DNA of 64,000 bases from Croceivirga sp009797885 (GTDB lineage Bacteria; Bacteroidota; Bacteroidia; Flavobacteriales; Flavobacteriaceae). Position 1 is the stretch's first letter. The number at the start of each line of letters is the position of its first letter. Positions 9,429 through 18,581 of this stretch are shown here, piece after piece. Both the position numbers and the translations under genes were made by a program. The notes under the pieces were generated by a model that was not told the DNA's origin, made no database searches, and was given only the letters and a program-made list of their open reading frames with translations. The stretch covers positions 3,658,001-3,722,000 of the forward strand of contig AP035880.1 of NCBI GenBank assembly GCA_045866215.1, in the 5' to 3' direction.

Positions 9429-9790
9429 ATTACAGCCGTTTTTCATGTCAAAAAGTGCGGATGAGGGATATGGTCCGTGGTGTTTTCAATGGCTCATAAA
9501 CAGGGTTGGGCCAAGCCATCAAAATTCGCCTCAATAGGTCCATTTTCACTTTTGTTCCATGAACTATTCGGGTTCCACGAAATGCTATGCTTGCATTATA
9601 TTTTTGTGATTTAAGGATTTTTTATGACTTTACTTTTAGGAGAATTACCTATATTGGCTCGCAATGTTAAACGTATTCTTTTTAACCTTAAACAAAGTAA
9701 AGGTTTTAATAGCAATGCTTTACAAATGACCCATAAGCCTAGAACATTTTTATTGCTTTTGGTATTTATTGATTAGAAATTATTAATGAA
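9429..9790. other. non-coding gap of 362 bp
   Basis: I see no convincing gene, RNA or terminator here. The second half is AT-rich and probably holds the promoter of the following 75-residue gene. Confidence 0.5.
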
Positions 9791-10018
9791 ATGACTGCAG
9801 ATTTATTGGAAAAGGCCACTGAATTTGAAAATAGGACCCTAAGTCACATGTCGACAAGTGATCGGGTTGCTGCTTCAAGAGAGGCCAAACAACTTATTTT
9901 AGCGATTAACGAAATATATAAAAAGACAAAGGATTCCAGTTTGATGGATACCATGAAACGGTTGACCGAAAAGAAACGAAAGATAGAGAAACGTCTTAAA
10001 GGCAATCCCCTAGCTTAA
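9791..10018 (+). CDS. small helical conserved-type hypothetical protein
   Basis: A 75-residue, highly charged and probably all-helical protein, with no signal peptide or membrane segment. The C-terminus is strongly basic (KKRKIEKRLKGN). It is followed within a few bases by a strong intrinsic terminator, which supports its being a real monocistronic gene. Function is unknown; the basic C-terminus could bind nucleic acid, but that is speculation. Confidence 0.7.
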   Translation: MTADLLEKATEFENRTLSHMSTSDRVAASREAKQLILAINEIYKKTKDSSLMDTMKRLTEKKRKIEKRLKGNPLA

Positions 10019-10021
10019 ATG

Positions 10022-10053
10022 AAAGGCCCATCGATATCGATGGGCCTTTTTTT
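10022..10053 (+). terminator. intrinsic terminator after the 75-residue gene
   Basis: A perfectly self-complementary 28-bp sequence (14-bp arms meeting in the middle) is followed by a run of seven T. It begins four bases after the stop codon of the small upstream gene. Confidence 0.9.
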
Positions 10054-10131
10054 CTTGGAAATACCTGTTCTTACTTCCAATTTTCTTACCTTTTTAGGAA
10101 CAGAACAAATCAAGGATATAATAGCGACACA

Positions 10132-10983
10132 ATGATCAAAAAATTTTTATGCGTAGGCCTATTGGGTCTTTTTGTTACACTCAACGCACAGGAAAGGCTA
10201 GGGGGATTGGCACTTTACACGGTAAGGGATGACATGGGTAAAGATGCCATGGGAACCTTGGAAAAGGTGGCCGAAATAGGCTATGCAACTATAGAGGCGG
10301 CCGGCTATGACGGTGGAAAGTATTATGGTATGGAGCCCCAAAAATTTAAGGAGGCCCTTAAGGATTTAAAATTGCACCCTTTGAGTACCCATCAGGGTTC
10401 CATTACCCCAAAAAATGCCGATAAGCAGTTTTCGGCTGCCAAAGAGGCCGGGTTTACCTACTTTGTGGTTCCCATACCGCCTATGGGAATGTTCACTTTT
10501 GATCAGGCCACAAAGACCATGGGGATGAAAGGGTCTGTTAAGGACCTGGCAAAGATTCTCGATGAACTTGGAGAGAAAGCCGCAAAGTACGGTCTACAAC
10601 TACTGTACCATAACCATGATTTTGAATTTAAACCCAATGAGGATGGGGTAATACCTATTGATTATCTATTGGAAAATGTCAATCCGGAATACGTTAACTT
10701 TGAAATGGACCTGTTTTGGGTAACCAAAGCGGAAGCCGATCCCGTTGCGTATTTTGAAAAATACCCTGGACGATTTAAATTATGGCATGTGAAGGATATG
10801 GGGGACAACGGATTGTTTGCCCCTGTGGGTGAAGGCAATATAGACTTCAAGAGAATTTTGGACAAAAAAGAACTGTCCGGTATGGAAGGCTATTTTGTGG
10901 AACAGGACATGACTTTTGATAAAAAACCGTTGGAGGCAATAAAAATAAGCCATAACGGGCTAAAGGAAATAGGATTTAAATAA
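10132..10983 (+). CDS. secreted sugar phosphate isomerase/epimerase-like TIM-barrel protein
   Basis: A 283-residue protein with a signal peptide (MIKKFLCVGLLGLFVTLNAQ) ahead of an AP-endonuclease-2/xylose-isomerase-type TIM barrel. Family features include LALYTVRD at the first strand, YHNHDFEF with metal-ligand His/Glu candidates, the FEMDLFWV strand, WHVKDM, and a C-terminal FVEQDM strand carrying the last ligand. Such exported barrels in Bacteroidota usually act on free sugars in the periplasm; the exact substrate is unknown. It is a single gene with a strong terminator directly downstream. Confidence 0.88.
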   Translation: MIKKFLCVGLLGLFVTLNAQERLGGLALYTVRDDMGKDAMGTLEKVAEIGYATIEAAGYDGGKYYGMEPQKFKEALKDLKLHPLSTHQGSITPKNADKQFSAAKEAGFTYFVVPIPPMGMFTFDQATKTMGMKGSVKDLAKILDELGEKAAKYGLQLLYHNHDFEFKPNEDGVIPIDYLLENVNPEYVNFEMDLFWVTKAEADPVAYFEKYPGRFKLWHVKDMGDNGLFAPVGEGNIDFKRILDKKELSGMEGYFVEQDMTFDKKPLEAIKISHNGLKEIGFK

Positions 10984-11003
10984 CACAACAAGGGATATCC
11001 AGA

Positions 11004-11035
11004 GGAAAAGCCCGCATTTGCGGGCTTTTCCTTTA
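11004..11035 (+). terminator. intrinsic terminator after the TIM-barrel gene
   Basis: A 12-bp perfect stem (GGAAAAGCCCGC and its complement) with a 4-base loop and a T-rich tail lies 20 bp after the stop codon. Because the gene on the far side reads the other way, it may serve both strands. Confidence 0.85.
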
Positions 11036-11148
11036 TTGATAACCTGCGTTTTGGACTTTTCATGGGCTGTACTGCTATGGTATGACAAGGGAACGGCGCT
11101 TTACCGCACTTTGCAAGTTGCGTCCAATTGCTATGGAAACATGGCAAT

Positions 11149-12183
11149 TTAGTCTTCAATAAAAATACCTGCCCTTAGTTTTTTCGTATCGGAATCATCC
11201 GTTAGGTGCAAGTGTTTCTTAGTCAGTACTACGGTCTTATTTTCAATGATGGCTACTTTCCCTTTTCTCTTGACGGAGGAATCATTGATATTCGGTTTTG
11301 AAATGGGTACAATATGCTGATTTTCCCTGGACCAATACCCAACATAACCATCGTTGTTCGCAATAATACTGTTCTGTAATGGAGAGGAATACTTCAAATC
11401 CTCGGAGCGACCGACGATAAAATTGTTATTGTGCACAATGACATTATTGGTAAACGTAAATGGCATATCATCCGGCCCAAGCCAAAATGCACTTTCATAA
11501 CTCTTGGTGATAATAGTGTTCCTAACAGTGAATCCATCGACATTATTGAATAATAATATGCCATTTCTACATTCGTGGAAAATACAATGGGATACCGTGG
11601 TATTGGGCCCGTGAAGGTAAACCCCAGCCTGAATTGCGGCTCCTTCCTTATTCCCTATAAAATAGCACTGTACGACCTCTAAATCCCCTAAATCCTTATC
11701 TTCTTTTGCAATTGGATAGTAGTATGGCGTTGCCGGGTTTCCATTTCCCAAAAACTTTAGCCCACGGAAAGTAACATGTGGGGAGGCCACTAAAAATCCC
11801 AGGCTGTGCGGAAAAATGGTTTCCGAGTTATTTCCAGAAACCGATTGGATTTTTGGCATTTTTTCCTGTGTCCAATCCACAGCATTGGGCAGGTGTACCG
11901 CCTCAATGATGAATCGTGTTGTGTCCGTCATAACCCGAACAGGATTGATGTCGATTCTGCCTTCCAAGGTATAGATTCCCGGAAATAGTTTAATGGAAAT
12001 AGTGCCCGTTCCTGTTAAGCTATTTGCGCGGGTAACTGCTTTTTTAATTGTTTGTAGAGGAGAATCCTTCGTTGCCGGGTTATGGTCATTTCCGTTTTCA
12101 GGGTCAACGTAAATGTCCTGTGAAATGAGTTGATGGGAAAAGCTTAGAAAAAGGATTGAAAGAATGCAAAGGATTTTTTTCAT
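11149..12183 (-). CDS. secreted parallel beta-helix protein
   Basis: The frame opens at 12243, but the ATG at 12183 gives a clean signal peptide (MKKILCILSILFLSFSHQ) and is preferred, for 344 residues. The mature start DIYVDPENGNDHNPATKDSPLQTI is the classic DUF1565-like opening of pectin-lyase-fold proteins. Short repeating strands follow (GLKFLG, VVQCYFIGN, VSHCIFHEC, VRNTIITKS, FTNNVIVHN) typical of right-handed beta-helices. It is likely a periplasmic or surface carbohydrate-binding or cleaving protein. No catalytic residues can be assigned. Confidence 0.8.
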   Translation of the reverse strand: MKKILCILSILFLSFSHQLISQDIYVDPENGNDHNPATKDSPLQTIKKAVTRANSLTGTGTISIKLFPGIYTLEGRIDINPVRVMTDTTRFIIEAVHLPNAVDWTQEKMPKIQSVSGNNSETIFPHSLGFLVASPHVTFRGLKFLGNGNPATPYYYPIAKEDKDLGDLEVVQCYFIGNKEGAAIQAGVYLHGPNTTVSHCIFHECRNGILLFNNVDGFTVRNTIITKSYESAFWLGPDDMPFTFTNNVIVHNNNFIVGRSEDLKYSSPLQNSIIANNDGYVGYWSRENQHIVPISKPNINDSSVKRKGKVAIIENKTVVLTKKHLHLTDDSDTKKLRAGIFIED

Positions 12184-12331
12184 GATAATTATTCTATTTT
12201 TGACCACTGCCAAAGGCTTCGTGGAGTCGTATTTCAATACCAATCTACACCAACCTTTGACGTATGTACAAAGAAGTTCCGTTCACGTTTGTTCATCTTC
12301 ATTCATAAAGTATAATTCATTGTAGGTCAGA

Positions 12332-13609
12332 ATGCTATCTTTTGAAAAATCAATCGCTATTTGTTTAAAAACTGTGGAGGAACGGTTTGATAAGGGGAGC
12401 AGTGAACAATGGTCCACGCAGGATTTTGTACAACTGGCCGAAGCCATACATGCCAAAACCGGGACCTTGTTGAGCGTATCCACATTAAAGCGGCTTTGGG
12501 GGAAGGTAAAACACAATACAAAACCCAATCGCTCTACTTTGGATGCCTTGGCTCAGTATATAGCATATGGAGACTGGGTGGATTTTATGAAATCATTGGA
12601 GGAAAAAGAACCTCGGATTTTCCCTGCCGAGAAAGTTGAAAAGCGAAAATCAAAAAAGGCATTATGGGCCGTTTTTGGTCTTGGGATATTATTGGCGATT
12701 TTGGCGTATGCTTTTCGGGGAGGATTGGATGCTGAACCGACAAGGTTTCCTGAGGATTTTTCCTTTACAAGCAAGGTAATAAGTGATGATATTCCCAATT
12801 CCGTGGTCTTCACCTTTAATCCAGTCAACGTCCCGGATAATGCAAAAGTGGAAATCCAACAGAGTTGGGACGCTCGGAAGCGCACACCTATTGATAACTT
12901 GGATAGTATTGCAACCAGTATCTACATGAGACCCGGTTATTTCAAAGCAAAGTTGGTCGTGGATGATTCCATTGTGGCAGAAGATGATGTGTACATTCCA
13001 ACGGACGGTTGGCTGGGACTCATTGAACGCGATCCAAAACCAATATACCTTAAAAACGACGAGATTTACGTTGACCAGAGCCTGGCCATAAGCCCTGAGG
13101 TACTGCATCCCTACGGAATAAATCCTTTACAGGAAGAGACGTGGGTAAGTCTGTATAATGTCCGCGATTTTGGGGAGTTGTATACGGATGGTTTCACCAT
13201 GGAAACCAGTGTGAAAAATACCTGGAACCAAGGGATGGGCAAATGTCAAAATGTACGGATAGCAATTTTGTACGATGGTGGGGCCATCATTATTCCGCTT
13301 TCCGCAAAGGGCTGCGCCTCCAATCTGGGCATCATGGCCTTTAACGACCAAATTATTGATGGAAAGAAAAATGACCTCTCTGGTTTTGGTGTCGATTTCA
13401 AGGAGTTCCAGAACCTCAAATGTGCCTTCAAAAACGAACAATTGGAATTTTACGTCAATGGGGTGGAGGTGTTTTCGGTGGATACTGTCAAACTCCATAA
13501 AAGAATAGTGGGTATCGTTTACCATTTTGAAGGCTCGGGAGCAGTCAAGGAGTTGCTATTTAGCAATGCCGAGGGGATTGTTTATCAGGAAACATTTACT
13601 TCACCTTGA
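12332..13609 (+). CDS. membrane-anchored DNA-binding-like protein with PKD-like and lectin-like ectodomain
   Basis: A 425-residue protein in three parts. Residues 1-95 contain SVSTLKRLWGKV..KPNRSTLDALAQYI, a helical module frequent in Bacteroidota that looks like a helix-turn-helix. A basic stretch precedes one membrane helix at about 110-130. Residues 145-240 look like a PKD/Ig-type domain, and 255-425 like a concanavalin-type beta-sandwich (FTMETSVKN, VDFKEFQNLKCAFKNEQLEFYVNG). The layout suggests a one-component sensor with a cytoplasmic DNA-binding end and a periplasmic ligand-binding end. This is inferred from layout only. Confidence 0.7.
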   Translation: MLSFEKSIAICLKTVEERFDKGSSEQWSTQDFVQLAEAIHAKTGTLLSVSTLKRLWGKVKHNTKPNRSTLDALAQYIAYGDWVDFMKSLEEKEPRIFPAEKVEKRKSKKALWAVFGLGILLAILAYAFRGGLDAEPTRFPEDFSFTSKVISDDIPNSVVFTFNPVNVPDNAKVEIQQSWDARKRTPIDNLDSIATSIYMRPGYFKAKLVVDDSIVAEDDVYIPTDGWLGLIERDPKPIYLKNDEIYVDQSLAISPEVLHPYGINPLQEETWVSLYNVRDFGELYTDGFTMETSVKNTWNQGMGKCQNVRIAILYDGGAIIIPLSAKGCASNLGIMAFNDQIIDGKKNDLSGFGVDFKEFQNLKCAFKNEQLEFYVNGVEVFSVDTVKLHKRIVGIVYHFEGSGAVKELLFSNAEGIVYQETFTSP

Positions 13610-13787
13610 GTTTTTTGATGGGCATAGGGACAACACAAAGCATCTATCCAAGAGAAAGGACGAATCCCTAAATTCAGCTATCGGTGATGCCGGTATTTCA
13701 ACAATGTCATGTCATCTGCGGCATACGGCCCTATTGCCTGGATTGACAATTCAGAATTCGACGGAATTACCTTGCTGTAGGGATTGG

Positions 13788-13854
13788 TGGAAAATTTGAT
13801 TTCTTCAATATTTTCCATTAGCTTTGGAAAATATCAAAACTAAAATATTTTCCA
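13788..13854 (+). promoter_or_regulatory. double inverted-repeat operator at the TetR gene start
   Basis: Two tandem copies of TGGAAAATWT-N10-ATATTTTCCA occur at 13788-13817 and 13825-13854. Arms are 10 bp; three of the four half-sites are exact and the first differs at one base. The last half-site ends on the A of the ATG of the TetR gene. The symmetry, duplication and position argue for an autoregulatory TetR operator controlling both the regulator and the coupled GH20-like gene. Confidence 0.8.
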
Positions 13855-14492
13855 TGCCAGTTACGGAAATCACTGAAAAGGAAATTGCCGATATCGCCTT
13901 ACATCAATTTTTGAAAGACGGTGTTCAAGAGTTTACCATTAAAAAATTAACGGCATTAACGGGCATTTCAACCAAAACGGTGTATAAAATTTTTGGTGAC
14001 AAGACCAATTTACTCCGCGTATGCCTTACCACTCACTATTCTCGGCTTTTTAGAATTCTTCGGGAAAAGAATTCCGAAGCAAGCAATCCCGTAGTTTCCG
14101 TTTTGGAGATTTTGTATTTCATTGCAGAGCTCGAGTTTAAGGTGAATCCAAAGTTCTATGCCGATCTTAACAAGTACTATCCAACACTTCAGGATGAAAT
14201 CATTAAGACAAATCAAGACGCAGAATTCCTTTTTGCACAGGTAACCGATCAAGGCATACGTCAAGGTTTTTTTGAAAACGAAATCGACCCGAAAATTGTA
14301 CTGATAAGTTTGCAGCGGTTGTACGCTGGAATCACAAGGGACAGGCTTTTTGAAGGATTCAATTATCCGATCAAAACGCTTTTGGACAATACCGTTTACC
14401 TTTTTATTAAGGGGATGTGTACGCCTTTAGGGCTGCAAAAACTCCATGAATTTACAAAACACGGAATACATAATTCACAACAAACACCATGA
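13854..14492 (+). CDS. TetR/AcrR family transcriptional regulator
   Basis: A 212-residue one-component repressor. The N-terminal helix-turn-helix is EKEIADIALHQFLKDG..FTIKKLTALTGISTKTVYKIFGDKTNLL, matching the TetR_N pattern; the C-terminal helical ligand domain is divergent. The frame also offers a TTG at 13824, but the ATG at 13854 sits at the natural domain start. The stop overlaps the GH20-like gene start by four bases (ATGA), so regulator and enzyme are coupled. The inducer may be a sugar or amino-sugar related to the enzyme, which is inference from the pairing. Confidence 0.9.
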   Translation: MPVTEITEKEIADIALHQFLKDGVQEFTIKKLTALTGISTKTVYKIFGDKTNLLRVCLTTHYSRLFRILREKNSEASNPVVSVLEILYFIAELEFKVNPKFYADLNKYYPTLQDEIIKTNQDAEFLFAQVTDQGIRQGFFENEIDPKIVLISLQRLYAGITRDRLFEGFNYPIKTLLDNTVYLFIKGMCTPLGLQKLHEFTKHGIHNSQQTP

Positions 14493-16687
14493 AAAAAGCA
14501 CTTAAAATTTTAGGATATTTACTTTTGGGCGTACTCCTTTTTGCCATAGGTGCCGTTATCTTTTTTACTTCCAAATACGATAAGGCATCAGAAGCCATCA
14601 ACGAGCGGGAAAAGGTATTTGCGGAAACCGATGTTTCCTTTTATCGCTTTGAGATGGAAACGGATTCGGTAAGCGAATGGATACTATTGCCCGTACCAAA
14701 AAGAATCACACCGAAGGCAGGAAATTTTGCTTGGCCCGCCCAATGGGAAATCACTTCGGATATACCAAAATCCAAGGATTGGGTCGAGCGTCTTCTTGAG
14801 ATTGACACCGATATGGGGGACAGCACAGCCTCGATTCAATTTTTAGAGCGTAAGGATTTGAAGTCAGAAAGCTATGAATTCACTATTGGTCCAAAGGGCA
14901 TTGAAATCCACTATTCCGATGAGGCAGGGGCCTATTATGCCGTGGTTAGCCTGTACCATTTAAAAAAACAGTTTCCCGATACCGTGGAATCCGTTCAAGT
15001 GTTTGACCAACCGGACCTGTCCATTAGGGGGTTTATGTTGGATATCAGTAGGGATAAGGTGCCCCAACTACAAACCTTAAAAAGTCTCGTGGACAAGCTT
15101 TCTTTATTGAAATACAACCATTTGCAGTTATATGTTGAAGGTTTTTCGTTTGGTTATCCCAGCTTTAAAGGGCTATGGGAGGGGAAAGAGACCCCCTTGA
15201 CGCCAGAAGAGATTAAAGCGTTGGACCGCTATTGCAGTGAACGATTTATTGAATTGGTCCCCAATCAAAACTCATTGGGCCATATGCAACCCTGGTTGGA
15301 GACATCGGAATATGCCCATTTGGCCGAATGTCCCGATGGTTATGAGATCATGCCCATGCAAAAGGTGAAAACTACTTTGGACGTCAGCAATGAGGAAAGT
15401 ATTGAGTTGATTGAGCAAATGATGGACGATATGTTGCCCAATTTCAGTTCGGGCAAGTTCAACGCCAACTTGGACGAACCTTTTGAACTGGGGCATTGCA
15501 ACAACTCGGATTTGGCCGAAGAAGTAGGGGTGGGCCAACTCTATCTTGATTTTGTGATAAAGGTATACGAGTTGGCCAAGGATCGGGGGAAGGAATTTTG
15601 GATGTGGGGGGATATCATCGGAAAACATCCTGAGCTATTGGATAGCCTGCCCAGTGACATTACGGTTTTGGAATGGGGCTATGAAGCGGAACATCCATTT
15701 GCAAACAATACGGAACGCATTACGCAAGCAGGTTTTAATTTTTTGGTCTGCCCTGGTACCAGTAGTTGGATGACACTCACCGGTAGGACCGATAATATGC
15801 TGGGAAATATTGAAAACGCCGTGCTAAACGGTATCAAGAATGGGGCAAGAGGAATGTTGCTTACAGATTGGGGGGACTTGGGACATTGGCAGTATTTGCC
15901 CATTAGTTACCCGGGTATTGCCTATGCCGGTGCCATTAGTTGGAATGGCAATACGTCTCGAAACCTGTCCTTGGAAAGGTATTTGAACAACTACATATTT
16001 GAGGAAAAGCATCGGAATCTGGGTGAAATCGTTATGGATATGGGACAGTCCTATCATTACGAAGAGTTTCATATGCCCAATTCGAGCCTTAACTTCTGGG
16101 CCTATCAATTTGGGATTTCCAATCCGGTCTTACAGGAATCCATATATGGTGCGATAGAAAAGAAGATTCCTGAATTGATTGGGGATAGTCTCGCCGATAT
16201 CCTTGTTCAAAGTCGCTTTCAAAACCGAAAACGGTTTGAAGTGGAAGCCTTACATCAGCACCTGGATAAGATAGAATCCGATTTGAATTATTTTGTTGAT
16301 GAAAAGAGTCTTTCTGAAAATTCCATTGGAGATGGGGGAAAAAGTCAAACGGAAAACCAACTAAGAAATGGAATTCAGATGGTGCGTTTGGGAGCGGAAA
16401 TGCGGAAGTATAGTGCACAAAAGGAGGATTGGACAAGCGAAGAACGATTGGCCCATTTGACCACAATGAAGGATCGGTTGAATTCCATACAGGAAGAGCA
16501 CCGTCGCTTATGGCTTATCCATAACAAGGAAGGTGGACTGGATAGAAGTATGAAGTCCTTTCGAAAGTTGGATACGGAATTGGAACGGCTTATAAAAGTA
16601 GAGAATGGCAGTGCTTTTGGAAAGAAAATGGAACGCTTGAAAGAGAAGGTCATAGGAGGTGCGGTCAACTGGTTTTTGGAGGAATAG
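14489..16687 (+). CDS. membrane-anchored GH20-like glycosidase
   Basis: A 732-residue protein with an uncleaved-looking N-terminal helix (residues 5-28). A zincin-like fold domain follows (about 60-165, with GIEIHYSDEAGAYYAV), then a TIM barrel beginning LSIRGFMLDISRDKVP. Asp329-Glu330 in FNANLDEPFELG fits the catalytic Asp-Glu pair of beta-N-acetylhexosaminidase-type (GH20) enzymes. The context VPNQNSLGHMQPWL and FWMWGDIIGKHPEL also fits the barrel. The C-terminal 170 residues are helical. It is probably periplasmic, cleaving amino-sugar glycosides. The motif is not the common GGDE form, so substrate may differ. Confidence 0.75.
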   Translation: MKKALKILGYLLLGVLLFAIGAVIFFTSKYDKASEAINEREKVFAETDVSFYRFEMETDSVSEWILLPVPKRITPKAGNFAWPAQWEITSDIPKSKDWVERLLEIDTDMGDSTASIQFLERKDLKSESYEFTIGPKGIEIHYSDEAGAYYAVVSLYHLKKQFPDTVESVQVFDQPDLSIRGFMLDISRDKVPQLQTLKSLVDKLSLLKYNHLQLYVEGFSFGYPSFKGLWEGKETPLTPEEIKALDRYCSERFIELVPNQNSLGHMQPWLETSEYAHLAECPDGYEIMPMQKVKTTLDVSNEESIELIEQMMDDMLPNFSSGKFNANLDEPFELGHCNNSDLAEEVGVGQLYLDFVIKVYELAKDRGKEFWMWGDIIGKHPELLDSLPSDITVLEWGYEAEHPFANNTERITQAGFNFLVCPGTSSWMTLTGRTDNMLGNIENAVLNGIKNGARGMLLTDWGDLGHWQYLPISYPGIAYAGAISWNGNTSRNLSLERYLNNYIFEEKHRNLGEIVMDMGQSYHYEEFHMPNSSLNFWAYQFGISNPVLQESIYGAIEKKIPELIGDSLADILVQSRFQNRKRFEVEALHQHLDKIESDLNYFVDEKSLSENSIGDGGKSQTENQLRNGIQMVRLGAEMRKYSAQKEDWTSEERLAHLTTMKDRLNSIQEEHRRLWLIHNKEGGLDRSMKSFRKLDTELERLIKVENGSAFGKKMERLKEKVIGGAVNWFLEE

Positions 16688-16876
16688 GGAATTCCGAGGT
16701 TTGGGGAAATGTAGGGCTCATATATCTACTGCAAACCTATTTATTACATCCATTCACTGAATTCATAAGGGTGTGGACCAAAAAAAGGAATGCGAAAGGT
16801 AGAATCCAAAGATTGAGTTCCATAAAATGTTTATTTAACGGAACCGGAAAGAAATGGTCGCCCCTAAAATCTAAAA

Positions 16877-17458
16877 TCAACGGTATATATTGGAAATCTT
16901 CACCTTTTTGGGTTCTAAGACGTTCTTCCCATACGCTGTAAAATAACTATGATCTTGTAAGAACTTATTATTGTTTGCTATCCATTCTTCATCCGTATAT
17001 GTCAACCCAAGTTCCATTTCCCATTCGGAGCGCAACATTTCCCGGTATATGGGATAGCTCTCAAAAGATAAATGGATAAGATCTGCGTCACATACCACTT
17101 GCTCCAAAATATGCTTTGGACTTTGGGGTATTTTTGTGGCACCGATACAACCCAGAACAATAGTGGTTTTATCTTCGGGATACTGAAGTTCCGATAACCA
17201 TTTGCGTGCGAAGCGCTTACTTACTTCTTCATGGCCGTTATAACATTTTATATGCCCCAGATCATGGAAGACCGCCGCAAGCAAAACCATTTCCAATTCA
17301 TCTTCCGTTAAATGCTCCGCCCTGCCAATCCTTCCGGCACCCTCTAAGACCGTTAAGGTGTGATGTAGATTGTGGAACACCCGATTTTTGGGTTGTTCGG
17401 CAATAATTAGCTGCGCTACAAACACGGCTGCACGAAGTACGATATTTTGATTTTCCAT
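16877..17458 (-). CDS. HD-domain phosphohydrolase
   Basis: A 193-residue cytoplasmic protein with a metal-dependent HD fold. Visible ligands are His in FHNLHHTLTVLEGA, the His-Asp pair in VFHDLGHIK near residues 70-75, and a downstream Asp in VVCDADLIHL. The family hydrolyses nucleotides or other phosphate esters; the substrate is not evident. It stands alone, with 189 bp of featureless sequence upstream of its 3' end and 89 bp to the next leftward gene. Confidence 0.85.
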   Translation of the reverse strand: MENQNIVLRAAVFVAQLIIAEQPKNRVFHNLHHTLTVLEGAGRIGRAEHLTEDELEMVLLAAVFHDLGHIKCYNGHEEVSKRFARKWLSELQYPEDKTTIVLGCIGATKIPQSPKHILEQVVCDADLIHLSFESYPIYREMLRSEWEMELGLTYTDEEWIANNNKFLQDHSYFTAYGKNVLEPKKVKISNIYR

Positions 17459-17547
17459 TTTGCGTATTTTTCAGTTTATCAAATCTTTTGGTGCGTTTTC
17501 CGATCAATGCCTACATTAGGAATCCTTACCGTAAAACAGTAATGGGG

Positions 17548-18558
17548 TTACCATTCCCAACCAATACCCGTTCTTACAATATAATCCGTTTCACTTGCAC
17601 TTTGGGCCGGTCTGTTATCATAATTAAGTGAGATACCAAGCCGGATAAAGAGGTCCAAAGGGAGTTCATATTTTGTGTCAAAATTGATGTCCGCCCTATA
17701 CCGCCCTGTCTCGGTCAGGCCGGAGTATCCCATAAAAACCAGTGCCAGTTCCAGATTCCCCGTATCATATAAATTCAATTCGCTGCCCAAATATCCTTCC
17801 CAGGTGTTGCGATTTGTCGTTTCATTGGTAAATCGCTCCAGGTTGTTGTTAAAGCCAGCTTTTACGCCCCAGTATGCCCTGTTGGAACTAACAATGAATT
17901 TGCCAATCCCCAGCTGTGAATTGGCGCGTAAGTCAAGCAGTTGTTCTGTGTTTGAAAGCGTGGCAACGGTACCGATCAAATACCAGTTTTTGAGCAAAAT
18001 ACGACGGTAATTCAATAGGCCATCGCTGCGATTGACAGGTTCAACGTTGTCCTGACTTGATCTTAGGATATTATAGGCAATATCAGCTGTCCACTTATCG
18101 GTTTTATAGCTCATGGAGCTGCGCAATGAAAATTGACGCAGGTCCTGGGCTTTGGTCAAATTAAAACCTACTTCTATGGCCGCACTGAAGCGATTTGCAA
18201 ACCCTTCCTTGAACTGGTTCAAATAGACGATTTCCTGGAGGGCACATGTGGTATAAATGGAGTCATTGTCAAAAACCTTTATCCTTTGATTGGCAATGGA
18301 GGCTATTCTCCCTTGATATAATTTGTCCGCTACACTCACCACAAATTTTGATTCTGTATGGATTTCCTTGATGCTTAACCACTTCACTTTGAAATTTTCA
18401 TCCCCATAGGGAACATCAATTTCCAGCACCCCTTTTTCCATTTTCTTTATTTCACCTATCACTTTATTTCCCGAATCAAAAACAAGGGTATCCGATTGGC
18501 CCCATGTCTTTTGACCATAAAGAAAAACTAGTAACAGCGCTAAATAACTTCTTGGCAA
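17548..18558 (-). CDS. DUF481 outer-membrane protein (TTG start)
   Basis: A 336-residue exported protein. After a signal peptide ending GQKTWGQ, residues 25-110 form a small beta-rich domain (TLVFDSGNKVIGEIKKMEKG, ending with a YTTCALQEIVYL strand). The rest is a DUF481-type beta-barrel finishing in aromatic WEW, as expected for an outer-membrane C-terminus. An in-frame stop precedes the TTG by seven codons, and no ATG would preserve the signal peptide, so TTG is the best start. It lies 23 bp after the META gene and probably shares its transcript. Confidence 0.82.
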   Translation of the reverse strand: MPRSYLALLLVFLYGQKTWGQSDTLVFDSGNKVIGEIKKMEKGVLEIDVPYGDENFKVKWLSIKEIHTESKFVVSVADKLYQGRIASIANQRIKVFDNDSIYTTCALQEIVYLNQFKEGFANRFSAAIEVGFNLTKAQDLRQFSLRSSMSYKTDKWTADIAYNILRSSQDNVEPVNRSDGLLNYRRILLKNWYLIGTVATLSNTEQLLDLRANSQLGIGKFIVSSNRAYWGVKAGFNNNLERFTNETTNRNTWEGYLGSELNLYDTGNLELALVFMGYSGLTETGRYRADINFDTKYELPLDLFIRLGISLNYDNRPAQSASETDYIVRTGIGWEW

Positions 18559-18581
18559 CTCTATTTTCTGGACTTTTTAAG

